DNA of 16,239 bases, taken from the NCBI GenBank assembly GCA_002499445.1, contig DALS01000008.1:1-16239 (forward strand). The letters are read 5' to 3'. This stretch comes from Methanosarcina sp. UBA293 (GTDB taxonomy: Archaea > Halobacteriota > Methanosarcinia > Methanosarcinales > Methanosarcinaceae). The notes beneath the pieces were generated by a model that saw nothing but the letters and a program-made list of their open reading frames with translations, was not told where the DNA came from and searched no databases. Positions within the stretch are counted from its first letter, which is position 1; each line of letters begins with the position of its first letter. Below are positions 6,125 through 14,249 of this stretch, one piece after another. Position numbers and translations under genes: made by a program.

Positions 6125-8194
6125 TTAACTGTCTGCCTTTTCTGCTCCTTCTTTCGAATTACCAAGCCTGAACTTTTCCGTGGCTTTTCTCATCTTTTCC
6201 CCAAGCAATGAGAGGTCATTAGCCATATTAGCAAGCTCTGACATTGAAGCACTCTGCTCTTCAAGAGCTGCAGCAGTTTCCTGGGTTCCTGCGGCGGTTT
6301 GTTCCGAGATTGAGGAGATATCCTCCAGGGTAGAGGTGATCTCTTCAATGGATGCAGACTGCTCCTCTGTAGCGGCCGCAACATCTTCTATCATATTTGT
6401 GATTTCATTAATTGTAGCAACTATCCCTGCAACCATTTCAACCGCGTTATTTACGGATATTGAGCCGACCTGCACATCTTTTTTACTAGCCTCTATACTT
6501 TCCACGGTTTCACTGATACTGCTTCTTATTTCATCAATTAGCCTGGAAATGTTATTAGCAGCATTGCCGGATTCATCAGCAAGTTTTCGGACTTCATCCG
6601 CTACAACAGAGAAACCTCGACCGTGTTCGCCAGCTCGAGCAGCTTCAATTGCAGCATTTAGCGCAAGCATATTTGTCTGGTCCGCAATCCTAGTAATAAG
6701 AGTTACAATTTCATCGATTTGTTGAGATTTGGAATCTAGCCCCATTATCACTTCCTCAGTATCGTTAACAGAGGAGCGAATAAGGTCCATTTTTAACAGG
6801 ATTTCTCTTGAAGCATTTCCAATATCACTGACAGCATTATTGACAAGACCCGTATTCTTAGAAACTTTTTGGGTATTCTCAGCAATTTCCTGGATGCTAT
6901 GGGTCATATCTTGCATTGCATGAGTTATATCCACTATTTTTGTACTCTGTACTTCAGTTCCGTTTGAAATTTCAGACGCAGCATCGGAAATTTTTCTTGA
7001 CGCCGAAGCTACTTCCTCGGAAGAAGCAGACATTTCTTCCGAAAGTGTGGAAAGGTGAAGCGAACTTTCCTGAATTCCTTTAATCAGGCTGCGGAGGTTT
7101 TCAACCATCGATTTAAAAGCTTTTGAGAGTTGAGAGATTTCACTTCTCGAGTTTCCTTTAATCTCAACACTAAGGTCTCCTTCAGAGATTCGGTCTGCCG
7201 CTTCAAGCAATTCGTAGATGGGTTTTCTGTAGAGGTTCAGAATCACAGAAACGAGTAAAGCTCCCGTAAGCATCGAAAGAAGAGTAACTAAAAAGATCTT
7301 ATTTATAGAGTCTTTTATCAGGGTATCAAGTTTGTCTTTCTGATCGACACTGGCATTTTGAGCAATCCCTTCAACCTGCGCAGCTATGATTGCCATGTCT
7401 TTCACTTGAGCCGCCTTTTTCTCTTTAATGGTTTTCAGGTGATCAAAATCAGTCCGGATCTCCTTAGCTTTGTTAATTATGGTGTTTCCCCGCTCAAGAT
7501 TTTCGGGTTTTGCCATCTGCTCATCTAGATTCTCGGTAACTTCAATTATTTCCCCTAGCAGCTGATCAAATTGTTTCACATGCTGATTATCGAGAGTAAT
7601 CATATAATTTTGATATTCATTTCGGGCTTCCATTGCAAGTAAGCTGACTTTCTGAGCTTCCTGAGCATTGGATAACTTTTGCTGGAGCACCCCACTCGAG
7701 GAACCCGCCTCAAGATATTGCTGATATTGAAGCATTTGATCTTCATGAATCTCATTCGCTTTCTGCAAGATTAACTCGCCATTTGAGACGATTTGGGTTC
7801 TCAGGGCTATCTCTTCACCGTCTGCTTCAACATAGCCGTCAAAAATCTCTCTAAACTCGCCGGAAGTTTTAAGAATAGAGTCCATACGGTCCTGATTTAC
7901 AGGATCAAGATAGTTAAGGTATATCTCTTTGGATATAGCTGCCTGGGTGGGCACAAGGTCAAGATAGCTATAAACGTTTTTCTTGTAAACAGGATCATCA
8001 TGAATAACATAACTTTCCTGAGCTTCCAGAACTTCTTGCATATTATTCATGATAAAGGTCATGTTTTGAATGGCTCGGCTCTTTTTTTCAACTTCGTTCA
8101 TACCCTGATAGCCTGTGTATCCAACAAAAAAAATCAAAACCAGAAGAAGAGCAAAACCTATAACTAAATGCCCGATTTTTGTATTTTTATACAT
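6125..8194 (-). CDS. methyl-accepting chemotaxis transducer with extracellular helical sensor
   Basis: This is a membrane receptor that senses an outside signal and controls CheA. It has 689 residues from the ATG at 8194, which GGTGA precedes by five bases; a GTG three codons upstream (8203) is the alternative. Order of parts: first membrane helix about 9-29, outer domain of about 270 residues predicted all-helical, second membrane helix about 300-322, HAMP about 323-375, then a long coiled-coil signalling domain. The hairpin tip is visible near 503-542 with the invariant LALNAAIEAARAGEHGRGF. The sensor length and helical character resemble HBM-type double four-helix bundles, which is an inference. 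Gln/Glu-rich heptads (for example AATEEQSAS and ALEEQSAS) are possible methylation sites. It has no C-terminal CheR-tethering pentapeptide. Confidence 0.95.
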   Translation of the reverse strand: MYKNTKIGHLVIGFALLLVLIFFVGYTGYQGMNEVEKKSRAIQNMTFIMNNMQEVLEAQESYVIHDDPVYKKNVYSYLDLVPTQAAISKEIYLNYLDPVNQDRMDSILKTSGEFREIFDGYVEADGEEIALRTQIVSNGELILQKANEIHEDQMLQYQQYLEAGSSSGVLQQKLSNAQEAQKVSLLAMEARNEYQNYMITLDNQHVKQFDQLLGEIIEVTENLDEQMAKPENLERGNTIINKAKEIRTDFDHLKTIKEKKAAQVKDMAIIAAQVEGIAQNASVDQKDKLDTLIKDSINKIFLVTLLSMLTGALLVSVILNLYRKPIYELLEAADRISEGDLSVEIKGNSRSEISQLSKAFKSMVENLRSLIKGIQESSLHLSTLSEEMSASSEEVASASRKISDAASEISNGTEVQSTKIVDITHAMQDMTHSIQEIAENTQKVSKNTGLVNNAVSDIGNASREILLKMDLIRSSVNDTEEVIMGLDSKSQQIDEIVTLITRIADQTNMLALNAAIEAARAGEHGRGFSVVADEVRKLADESGNAANNISRLIDEIRSSISETVESIEASKKDVQVGSISVNNAVEMVAGIVATINEITNMIEDVAAATEEQSASIEEITSTLEDISSISEQTAAGTQETAAALEEQSASMSELANMANDLSLLGEKMRKATEKFRLGNSKEGAEKADS

Positions 8195-8261
8195 ATCTTT
8201 CACCCTCTCCTCCAGCCTCCCAGCCTATACACCCTTTCCATATACAATTGAGCTATTACTG

Positions 8262-8278
8262 TCAGCAGTATCTGCTGA
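8262..8278. promoter_or_regulatory. 7-bp hairpin in the mcp leader
   Basis: TCAGCAG and CTGCTGA (8262-8268 and 8272-8278) pair perfectly around a 3-base loop, about 70 bases before the transducer start. It may be a leader hairpin or an operator; nothing decides between these. Confidence 0.3.
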
Positions 8279-8380
8279 AGAAGGTAAACGGGCGGAAGTG
8301 TTTCTATAAGATTTTGCCTGATTTTCCTAACTAATATTCAACCAGACTATTTGAGAATTAATAAATTTTCTGTTTTATCC

Positions 8381-8408
8381 AAAAATGAAAACCTTATAAA
8401 GGTTTTCA
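8381..8408 (-). terminator. intrinsic-type terminator after the stand-alone receiver gene
   Basis: TGAAAACCTT and AAGGTTTTCA (8386-8395 and 8399-8408) form a perfect 10-bp stem with a 3-base loop. On the minus strand it is followed directly by TTTTT (complement of 8381-8385). It lies about 50 bases beyond the receiver-protein stop and well before the transducer start, so the two genes are probably separate transcripts. Confidence 0.65.
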
Positions 8409-8459
8409 GTCCTTTCTTAATTTTCAATTGGTTATTCTTGAGGCATCTGCCCTTTATAT

Positions 8460-8834
8460 TTAAGATTCCGCTGTTGTAAGAAATTTTTCGACCTGTGAGA
8501 TAAAGTCACCAAAATTTATGGGTTTGGCAAGAACAGCACAACATCCGGCCTTAAGGAACTTTTCTTTACTTTCAGGATCAGAGTAGCCTGTGACTGCAAC
8601 TACTTTTATATCCCGGGTTTCAGGATTAAGTCTCATTCTTTGAAGTAGTTCAAGACCGTGCATTTTTGGAAGTTCCATGTCAAGCAATACCAGGTCAATC
8701 TTCATTTTATTGAGAATTTCAAGGGCTCCAAAACCGTTTTTTGCCTTTTTTGGCTCATATCCAATGGATTTAAGCAAGTCTGCTTCGACCGTCAGATTGA
8801 GCAAGTTATCTTCAACAATCAGGATTTCAGGCAT
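8460..8834 (-). CDS. single-domain response regulator, DivK/PleD-like receiver
   Basis: This is a phosphorylatable switch protein made of a receiver domain alone. The 124 residues contain the acidic pair Glu8-Asp9, phospho-acceptor Asp52 in LVLLDMELPKMHG, Thr82 in VAVTGYSD and Lys104 in LAKPIN, so the active site is complete. The N-terminal pattern IVEDNLLNLTVEADLLKSIG and the NGFGALEIL segment resemble receivers of hybrid kinases and DivK more than the CheY of this cluster, so its kinase need not be CheA. It could be an alternative output or a phosphate sink. AAGGAGTGA precedes the ATG. It faces away from cheY across a long spacer and ends in a hairpin terminator. Confidence 0.9.
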   Translation of the reverse strand: MPEILIVEDNLLNLTVEADLLKSIGYEPKKAKNGFGALEILNKMKIDLVLLDMELPKMHGLELLQRMRLNPETRDIKVVAVTGYSDPESKEKFLKAGCCAVLAKPINFGDFISQVEKFLTTAES

Positions 8835-8860
8835 TAAAATTCACTCCTTGGGGCTACTTG

Positions 8861-8888
8861 AAGACCTTTGTAAGGTAGGTCTTATAAG
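8861..8888 (-). promoter_or_regulatory. TATA-like box and inverted repeat before the receiver gene
   Basis: On the minus strand CTTATAAG (8881-8888) lies about 50 bases before the start codon, which would put transcription start near 8857. AAGACCT (8861-8867) and AGGTCTT (8877-8883) form an inverted repeat next to the expected start site and could be an operator. This is an inference from position. Confidence 0.35.
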
Positions 8889-9615
8889 TGTAATCTGCCA
8901 AAGAAGTGCTGAATAGCGAACCTTCCTTGGAAGATTTCAAATAGAAAGATTTGAAATAACTTTCCATATAGGTCTGAGTATCTTGGTGAAGAGATAATGC
9001 CAAGTACACTTAGATCTATAAACTGCATCTTGGTTAATTTTTCAATTTGCTGCGTGCTATTTAAAATTTAATACAATATAAATTTATTTATTAATTATAG
9101 CGTCATACTTTCAATATATATACAGCAATAATAATAATTTGTTTAAACTTTGTATATTTTGAGTAGTTTTATCTCAGGAAGATGACTTGAAATTAATCTA
9201 GATTAATTAAAAACAAGTAGCTAAATATTTTTATTTTTTAAAATATATTTCATTAATATTTTTGTTTTTATTTAGAAACCAGAATGGAAACTCGGCTGAC
9301 GGATAGGAAAGAACCTCTGATTTTTGGGATAGTTTGTTGAAGTGTCAATTCGCGAAATTTTCATAGAATTTTAAGCCTATATTTTGTCAAAGATAATTAA
9401 AAAAGTTTAATATAGCAGGTCTAGTATATATTTTTTCACACATTTGAGATAGATCGGCCTTAACAAGGAACTTGGATTGGTTACATATGTTAACCTGGAA
9501 TAGTCTTTAATTAAGGTTCTTTGATTCATAGCATTAATTTATGAAGAATATGTAGGCAAGAGGCGAGATTCGGCACAGATAGGAATAAGGGATCGGAACA
9601 TTCCAAAATAGGAGT
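8889..9615. other. divergent AT-rich control region between receiver gene and cheY
   Basis: About 730 bases without a gene in either strand. It holds a perfect 18-bp palindrome, AATTAATCTAGATTAATT (9191-9208), and a near-palindrome GGTTACATATGTTAACC (9479-9495). It also holds many TATA-like stretches, for example TAGTATATATTTTTTC near 9423-9438. It presumably contains promoters for both directions and perhaps operators. No tRNA, CRISPR or small gene was seen. Confidence 0.45.
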
Positions 9616-9629
9616 GTGAAATATAATTA
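9616..9629 (+). promoter_or_regulatory. TATA-like box for the cheY-cheA operon
   Basis: GTGAAATATAATTATC lies about 45-55 bases before the cheY start. It has the purine-rich BRE-plus-TATA look of an archaeal promoter and predicts a start of transcription near 9650. The start site is inferred, not shown. Confidence 0.4.
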
Positions 9630-9671
9630 TCCGATATTGTCGCTTCTTCAAGAATGAAAGAAGGGAAATGC

Positions 9672-10037
9672 ATGGCCAGAGTTATGATTGTGGACGATGC
9701 CGAATTTATGCGGATGATAATTAGGGATATTCTTCTGATGCATGGACATGAAGTGGTTGCTGAGGTTGGTGACGGGGAGGAGGCAATTCAGACATATCTG
9801 GAAGTAAAGCCCGATATTGTGTTAATGGATATAATTATGCCAGATATGGATGGAAAAGAAGCATTGCAAAAACTTCTTATTATGGACCCAGATGCAAAAA
9901 TAGTAATGTGTTCTTCTCTTGGTCAGCAAGCGCTCATAACCGAATCAATGAAGATAGGTGCTATGGGTTTTATAATAAAGCCCTTTGAACCTGATGGAAT
10001 GCTGGATGTAATAAGGAAAATTGCTGAGCCAAATTAG
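9672..10037 (+). CDS. cheY: chemotaxis response regulator CheY
   Basis: CheY is the diffusible output of the chemotaxis pathway. CheA phosphorylates it, and in archaea it acts on the archaellum motor through adaptor proteins. The 121 residues have the acidic pair Asp8-Asp9, phospho-acceptor Asp53 in LMDIIMPDMDG, Ser81-Ser82 in VMCSSLG and Lys103 in IIKPFEP. The opening MARVMIVDDAEFMR fits the family exactly, so the ATG at 9672 is preferred; it follows AAGGGAAATGC. The in-frame ATG at 9654 lacks a ribosome site. It is the first gene of the plus-strand che set and is followed by a 192-base gap and the ruined cheB. Confidence 0.93.
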   Translation: MARVMIVDDAEFMRMIIRDILLMHGHEVVAEVGDGEEAIQTYLEVKPDIVLMDIIMPDMDGKEALQKLLIMDPDAKIVMCSSLGQQALITESMKIGAMGFIIKPFEPDGMLDVIRKIAEPN

Positions 10038-10194
10038 ACCATTTGAGCCTGCATATATCAGATTGCTGCTAATCAAACTGCGCTAAGTGAAGCTTCATTG
10101 AATCAAGCGACATCAAATTGTAAACTGCGCCAAACTGATTACTGTTAAATAAACTCCTTTAGATCAATCTTTAAAAATTAAATTTTACGTTTAA

Positions 10195-10233
10195 CTAAAA
10201 TTATTTGAGATGAGCTAAAATTACTTGAGATGA
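10195..10233. repeat. 20-bp direct duplication at the cheB relic start
   Basis: CTAAAATTATTTGAGATGA (10195-10213) is repeated as CTAAAATTACTTGAGATGA (10215-10233) with one change. The second copy contains the ATG of the cheB relic. It is a local duplication covering the former ribosome-site region. Confidence 0.65.
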
Positions 10234-10572
10234 CTATTTACGTATTCATAATAAATGATTCTGCTTTAATTGGCAAGCTGCTCTCTAATATTCTTGTAAA
10301 TACAATTCTCAGCAAAGATCCAAAACTCAAGTTAATAGGAGTCGCAGTCAATGGGAAGAAAAGGTCTTTAAAATATTGAAAATTTAAGGCTTGATGTCGT
10401 TCTTCAAGACAATTTAATATCTATCTTTTACGGTCTTAAGACTCTTGCTCGGATTATGAAAGAATATTCGACTCTTGTTGTGGTAATTTCATCCAGAGAG
10501 AGTTGAAGGCTAGCAGATCTTGTGATTTCTCTGAATAAAACGGCTGAAGAATTTATAAAAATATTAAAGTAA
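10230..10572 (+). pseudogene. cheB: decayed CheB: frameshifted receiver domain, methylesterase domain missing
   Basis: The frame from the ATG at 10230 reads MTIYVFIINDSALIGKLL, then DPKLKLIGVAVNGK, a clear match to the CheB receiver N-terminus (normally VDDSALMRKLL...D...VVGTAVNGKEA). It hits a stop at 10377-10379. The homology resumes in another frame as IENLRLDVVLQDN, GLKTLARIMKEYSTLVVVISS, corresponding to the phospho-Asp, GL-AL-RIM and VVMVSS segments. A second stop at 10504-10506 interrupts it before it ends at 10570-10572. The M-P of the usual EMPVMDG loop is gone. The roughly 200-residue catalytic methylesterase domain (Ser-His-Asp) has been deleted, since cheA starts 86 bases later. 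The position between cheY and cheA is the usual place of cheB in archaeal clusters. Two frames plus two stops make a single sequencing error unlikely. Confidence 0.85.
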
Positions 10573-10658
10573 CCCAGATTTAGTAGTCACGAATTGATTG
10601 GGTTGAGAAATCATTCAAAAAAGGAAAAATCAAAACCTCCAGAAAGGCAGGGAGAATT

Positions 10659-12500
10659 ATGGATATGTCAAAATATATGGTCATTTTCAGGGTAGAATCT
10701 GAGAAATACATCAAAGAGTTGAGTGACTCCCTGCTGGCACTTGAGAATAATCCAGAAAATGCAGAGCATATGAATACGTTATTTCGTGCAGCTCATACAT
10801 TCAAAGGCATGGCTGCGACTATGGGGTTTAAACAAATTGTTGAGTTAACGCATGAAATGGAAAGTTTGATTGATAGGCTGCGCGCACGACAAATTGTACT
10901 CGATTCTCTTTTGATTGACGTTCTCTTCGTATGTGTGGATGCCCTTGAGGGACTTGTGGAAAATGCCTTTGAGGGTGAGCCAAATGGGGCTGAAAAAAGA
11001 AAAAAAGTCACAGATAGTAATTATGAATCCTACCCTAATGTCTGTGAGGTGCTAGGAACCTTAAGGGCTATAAATAAGTCTCCTAAAAAAACTCATATTC
11101 AAAAGTTTGAAGACAAATGCTTGCCTGTACAGGTGATAGGCAGTGAAACAAAAGAAGGCAAAGAGAAAAATTGTGAGATCACACATAGTGTAATAAAAAA
11201 TAATGAGATAGAAGACAATGAAGGAAAAAACAGTATAGAATATGAAACGTTACAAACTGAAGAAATTGATCAAGCTATAAATATTGCAAAGAATATTTGT
11301 CATGTAGAAAAAGAAGGAAAAACTCCCGATTTTCTGAAACCGAATTTTAAAGTAAAAACTATTCAGAGCTCTAGAATCAGCACCAAGCAGCTCGATATAT
11401 TGATGAATCTTGTGGGTGAGCTTGTAATCAACCGGAGCAGAATAAGCGAGCTTACAAGCAACCTAAAATCCAAGGAGCTTGAGGTTGCACTTTCTGACTT
11501 TTCTAAACTGACAAGAGAACTTCAAGGCGAGGTTATAGAAGCTAGAATGGTACCTCTAGATCATATCACCTATATCTATCCAAGAATGGTAAGAGATCTT
11601 GCAAGAGCGCAGAATAAAAAAATAGATTTCGTGATTAAAGGGAAAGAAATCAAGCTCGACAGGACTATTCTTGAAGAGATCGGAGATTCTCTGGTGCACC
11701 TGTTAAGAAATGCAGTTGATCACGGAATTGAAATTCCAGAAAAGCGTGCGGAATTTGGAAAAAAAGAGACAGGTACGATATGTATTACAGCTTCAAGACA
11801 GGAAAATTTTGCCCTTATAAGAATTGAAGATGATGGACGAGGAATAGATACTGGTGAAATCCGGAGAATTGCATTAAAAAAAGGGCTCATTTCAAGGGAA
11901 AGTGAGGAACAGCTTCAGGAAAGGGAGACAATGCAGCTGATCTTTACTCCAGGGTTCAGCACTTCTGGCAGCGTTACCGATATTTCTGGAAGGGGAATAG
12001 GAATGGATGTCGTAAAAAACAGAATTGAGCGCCTTGGAGGATCTGTTAAAGTCGAGTCGAAGTCTGGTCTTGGCTCCAGATTTGAGTTGAAATTACCTCT
12101 AACCGTTGCAGTTTATCAGGCCATGCTAATAAGGGTTGGAATGGAGAGATATGCAATTCCTTTCGCAAGCATAATAAAAAACATCGAAATTAAGAGACAA
12201 GAAATCAAGCATATTAAGGGTCAGGAAGTCATTCTAATAGATAATAAAGTTCTTCCACTTCTCAGATTGAGAAAACTGTTTCAACTGCCTGAGGAGGATA
12301 AGGAAAATCTTTCCGTAATCCTAGTTGAAAAACGAGGGCAATATATTGGAATAACCGTAGACGAGCTGCTCGGAAAACAAGAAGTAATAGTAAAAAGCTT
12401 CAAAAGCAAACTCCTTGAAAATACTCGAGGATTTGCAGGAGCAACAATCCTGGGTGACGGAAATGTCATTTTAATAATTGATGTTAACTCCCTGATTTAA
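10659..12500 (+). CDS. cheA: chemotaxis histidine kinase CheA
   Basis: CheA is the cytoplasmic kinase that autophosphorylates under transducer control and passes the phosphate to CheY. Domains in the 613 residues: P1 (1-105) with phospho-His46 in AAHTFKGMAATMG; a charged, low-complexity stretch 108-235; P3 dimerisation helices from 237 (SRISTKQLDILMNLVGELVI); P4 ATPase with N-box HLLRNAVDHG (347-356), G1 DDGRGID (391-397), F-box FTPGFSTSG (429-437) and G2 SGRGIGMD (443-450); and P5 CheW-like domain about 480-613. All catalytic motifs are intact. The segment where P2, the CheY/CheB docking domain, would lie shows no recognisable P2 fold, and the protein is shorter than many archaeal CheA. AGGGAGAATT precedes the ATG. 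Confidence 0.95.
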   Translation: MDMSKYMVIFRVESEKYIKELSDSLLALENNPENAEHMNTLFRAAHTFKGMAATMGFKQIVELTHEMESLIDRLRARQIVLDSLLIDVLFVCVDALEGLVENAFEGEPNGAEKRKKVTDSNYESYPNVCEVLGTLRAINKSPKKTHIQKFEDKCLPVQVIGSETKEGKEKNCEITHSVIKNNEIEDNEGKNSIEYETLQTEEIDQAINIAKNICHVEKEGKTPDFLKPNFKVKTIQSSRISTKQLDILMNLVGELVINRSRISELTSNLKSKELEVALSDFSKLTRELQGEVIEARMVPLDHITYIYPRMVRDLARAQNKKIDFVIKGKEIKLDRTILEEIGDSLVHLLRNAVDHGIEIPEKRAEFGKKETGTICITASRQENFALIRIEDDGRGIDTGEIRRIALKKGLISRESEEQLQERETMQLIFTPGFSTSGSVTDISGRGIGMDVVKNRIERLGGSVKVESKSGLGSRFELKLPLTVAVYQAMLIRVGMERYAIPFASIIKNIEIKRQEIKHIKGQEVILIDNKVLPLLRLRKLFQLPEEDKENLSVILVEKRGQYIGITVDELLGKQEVIVKSFKSKLLENTRGFAGATILGDGNVILIIDVNSLI

Positions 12501-12585
12501 AAATATATAATAGTAGACAAAAAACCGTAAAACGGAAAAATACTGTAAATAAAAATGCTTGGATAAATGGGCTGCCGGTGAAAAA

Positions 12586-13515
12586 ATGGGCAATGATCCA
12601 GTTAAAAAAGCAAGTGCTAGTGACGTAAATAAAGAGATGAAGATAGCTCGAGACCTAGATAAAGACCCTGGCTTTGAGCTGTTAAAGAGAGTTATTACTC
12701 GAAATACTGGCTTTAACTGTGAACATTATAAGGAAGCGCATTTCAGGCGTAGAATTAACGTACGGGTTCGAGCCACCAATTCAGAGAATTACGAAGCGTA
12801 CCTGAAACTTTTGAAGAGAGATCCGCAAGAGTATGAATCTCTTATTGAGGCCCTTACTGTAAATGTCAGTGAATTTTTCCGAAATCCCGAAACTTTCAGT
12901 ATAATCGAAAAGGAGATCATTCCTTATATTGTCAAATACCGATCAGAATCGTTGATCCGTTCAATCCGCATCTGGAGCGCTGGTTGTGCGGCAGGGGAAG
13001 AAGCATATTCTCTTGCTATTTTGTTGCACAGGGTCCTGAAAACCGATATCAATAATTATAGAATAAGAATTATAGGTACAGATATTGATACTCAATGTCT
13101 AGAAAAAGCCAAGAAAGGCATATACCATGAAAATTCACTTAAAAATCTTGATCCAAACATAAAAGAACGTTATTTCTTGAAACAGGGTGACTCATATCAG
13201 ATAATAGATAAATTGAAATCTTTAATGCAATTTAAGCGCCACGATCTGATTTCAGGTTCTAGGAATAGTCATTTTGATCTCATTATTTGTCGAAACGTGA
13301 TGATATATTTTAAAAAAGAGATTCAGGAGCAATTGCAGTTTAATTTCTACCAGAGCCTCGAGAAAGGAGGATTTTTTGTAATAGGAAAGTCCGAAACCCT
13401 GCTTGGAGCTGCATCTAGTCTCTTCAGACCTTATAATACAAGAGAACGACTGTATGTAAAAGAAATCTCAAGGGATATTTATGGAAGAGATCGAGAACTT
13501 CAGGAGTTTAAGTGA
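12586..13515 (+). CDS. cheR: chemotaxis protein methyltransferase CheR
   Basis: CheR transfers methyl groups from S-adenosylmethionine to glutamates of transducers, giving receptor adaptation. The 309-residue protein has the all-helical N-terminal domain (about 30-95, with HFRRRINVRVRATN), the TVNVSEFFRNPETF link, the SAM-binding loop SAGCAAGEEAYS (131-142), acidic GTDID (164-168) and CRNVMIYF (235-242) followed by GGFFVIGKSETL. It appears complete. The ATG at 12586 is chosen because GGTGA ends four bases before it; the frame stays open to a TTG at 12559 without a site. The 3' end overlaps cheC by 35 bases, which suggests coupled translation. Its partner enzyme CheB is broken in this cluster. 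Confidence 0.93.
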   Translation: MGNDPVKKASASDVNKEMKIARDLDKDPGFELLKRVITRNTGFNCEHYKEAHFRRRINVRVRATNSENYEAYLKLLKRDPQEYESLIEALTVNVSEFFRNPETFSIIEKEIIPYIVKYRSESLIRSIRIWSAGCAAGEEAYSLAILLHRVLKTDINNYRIRIIGTDIDTQCLEKAKKGIYHENSLKNLDPNIKERYFLKQGDSYQIIDKLKSLMQFKRHDLISGSRNSHFDLIICRNVMIYFKKEIQEQLQFNFYQSLEKGGFFVIGKSETLLGAASSLFRPYNTRERLYVKEISRDIYGRDRELQEFK

Positions 13516-14119
13516 ATACGAGTATGGGGCTCTGAAAGAGCTAGAAAATATCGGGATTGGGAATTCGGCAACTTCCCTATATAAACTAACAAATAGCCTT
13601 GTATGCACAAAGGTTCTCGGTGCAAAATTTGAATTAATTGAAAATATACCAAGGGTAGCAGGCGCTTCAGGATCCCCGGTTCTAGGGTCATTCATGTATA
13701 TCGAGAATGATCTGAAAGGCTGTATCTTGATCCTTTTTCCTGAGAAAAGTGTAAGAAGCCTCTCTTTGATTTTTTCGGGCGAAGAAAATGGAAAGATTTC
13801 GGCTGATACCATGAAAAAATCTTTAATTGAGGAAATCAGCCATATCTTGGCAGGAACTTATGTAACTGCACTTTCAGATTTTTTGGATCTAAATATTCTT
13901 ATTTCAACTCCTTATATGGTGTATGATATGTTTGTCTCTATCCTGAACTCTGTGCTCACGGAAATGAGTTGTAAGATGGACTTTGCCCTCCTGCTCGATG
14001 CGGAGTTTCTGATAAAAGAAGAGAGAGTTTACGGAAATATTTTAACTTTGTTTGATCCGGCTTCTCTGGATTATCTGTTAAGAAGGATTAGCGAGATGTC
14101 TCATCAGAAGCCTTATTAA
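13481..14119 (+). CDS. cheC: chemotaxis protein CheC (CheY-P phosphatase family)
   Basis: CheC removes phosphate from CheY-P and binds CheD in archaea and Gram-positive bacteria. The 212-residue protein shows the pseudo-symmetric CheC fold with two helix motifs: LKELENIGIGNSATSL (18-33) and SLIEEISHILAGTYVTAL (114-131). The family active-site pattern is D/S-x3-E-x2-N followed by a Pro. Site 1 keeps Glu20 and Asn23 but has Gly at position 16 and no Pro at the expected place. Site 2 has Ser114, Glu118 and Pro144 but His121 instead of Asn. So each site departs from the consensus. The ATG at 13481 lies inside the cheR end and is preceded by AAGGGAT. Confidence 0.9.
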   Translation: MEEIENFRSLSEYEYGALKELENIGIGNSATSLYKLTNSLVCTKVLGAKFELIENIPRVAGASGSPVLGSFMYIENDLKGCILILFPEKSVRSLSLIFSGEENGKISADTMKKSLIEEISHILAGTYVTALSDFLDLNILISTPYMVYDMFVSILNSVLTEMSCKMDFALLLDAEFLIKEERVYGNILTLFDPASLDYLLRRISEMSHQKPY

Positions 14120-14249
14120 TCTGGGACCTTACTTCTTAAACTATTGACGCAGGCGTATAAGTTCTTCTTTTAAAAATATGGTTTTTGTACCAGGTTTTGT
14201 TAGACTTAGAGATCGTTTCTAATCATTTTTAAATCATGAGGTTTTCAAA

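Noticed and set aside
6180..6725. Long plus-strand open frame opposite the transducer gene
   Set aside because: It is antisense to the highly conserved signalling domain, Ser/Ala/Ile-rich, without a ribosome site. It is a shadow of the real frame.
12559..12585. TTG start for cheR at 12559
   Set aside because: No ribosome site precedes it, while the ATG at 12586 has GGTGA at a proper distance.
13481..13515. cheR-cheC overlap as an error or fusion
   Set aside because: Both proteins are complete in their own frames, and a 35-base overlap is ordinary for coupled genes in an operon.
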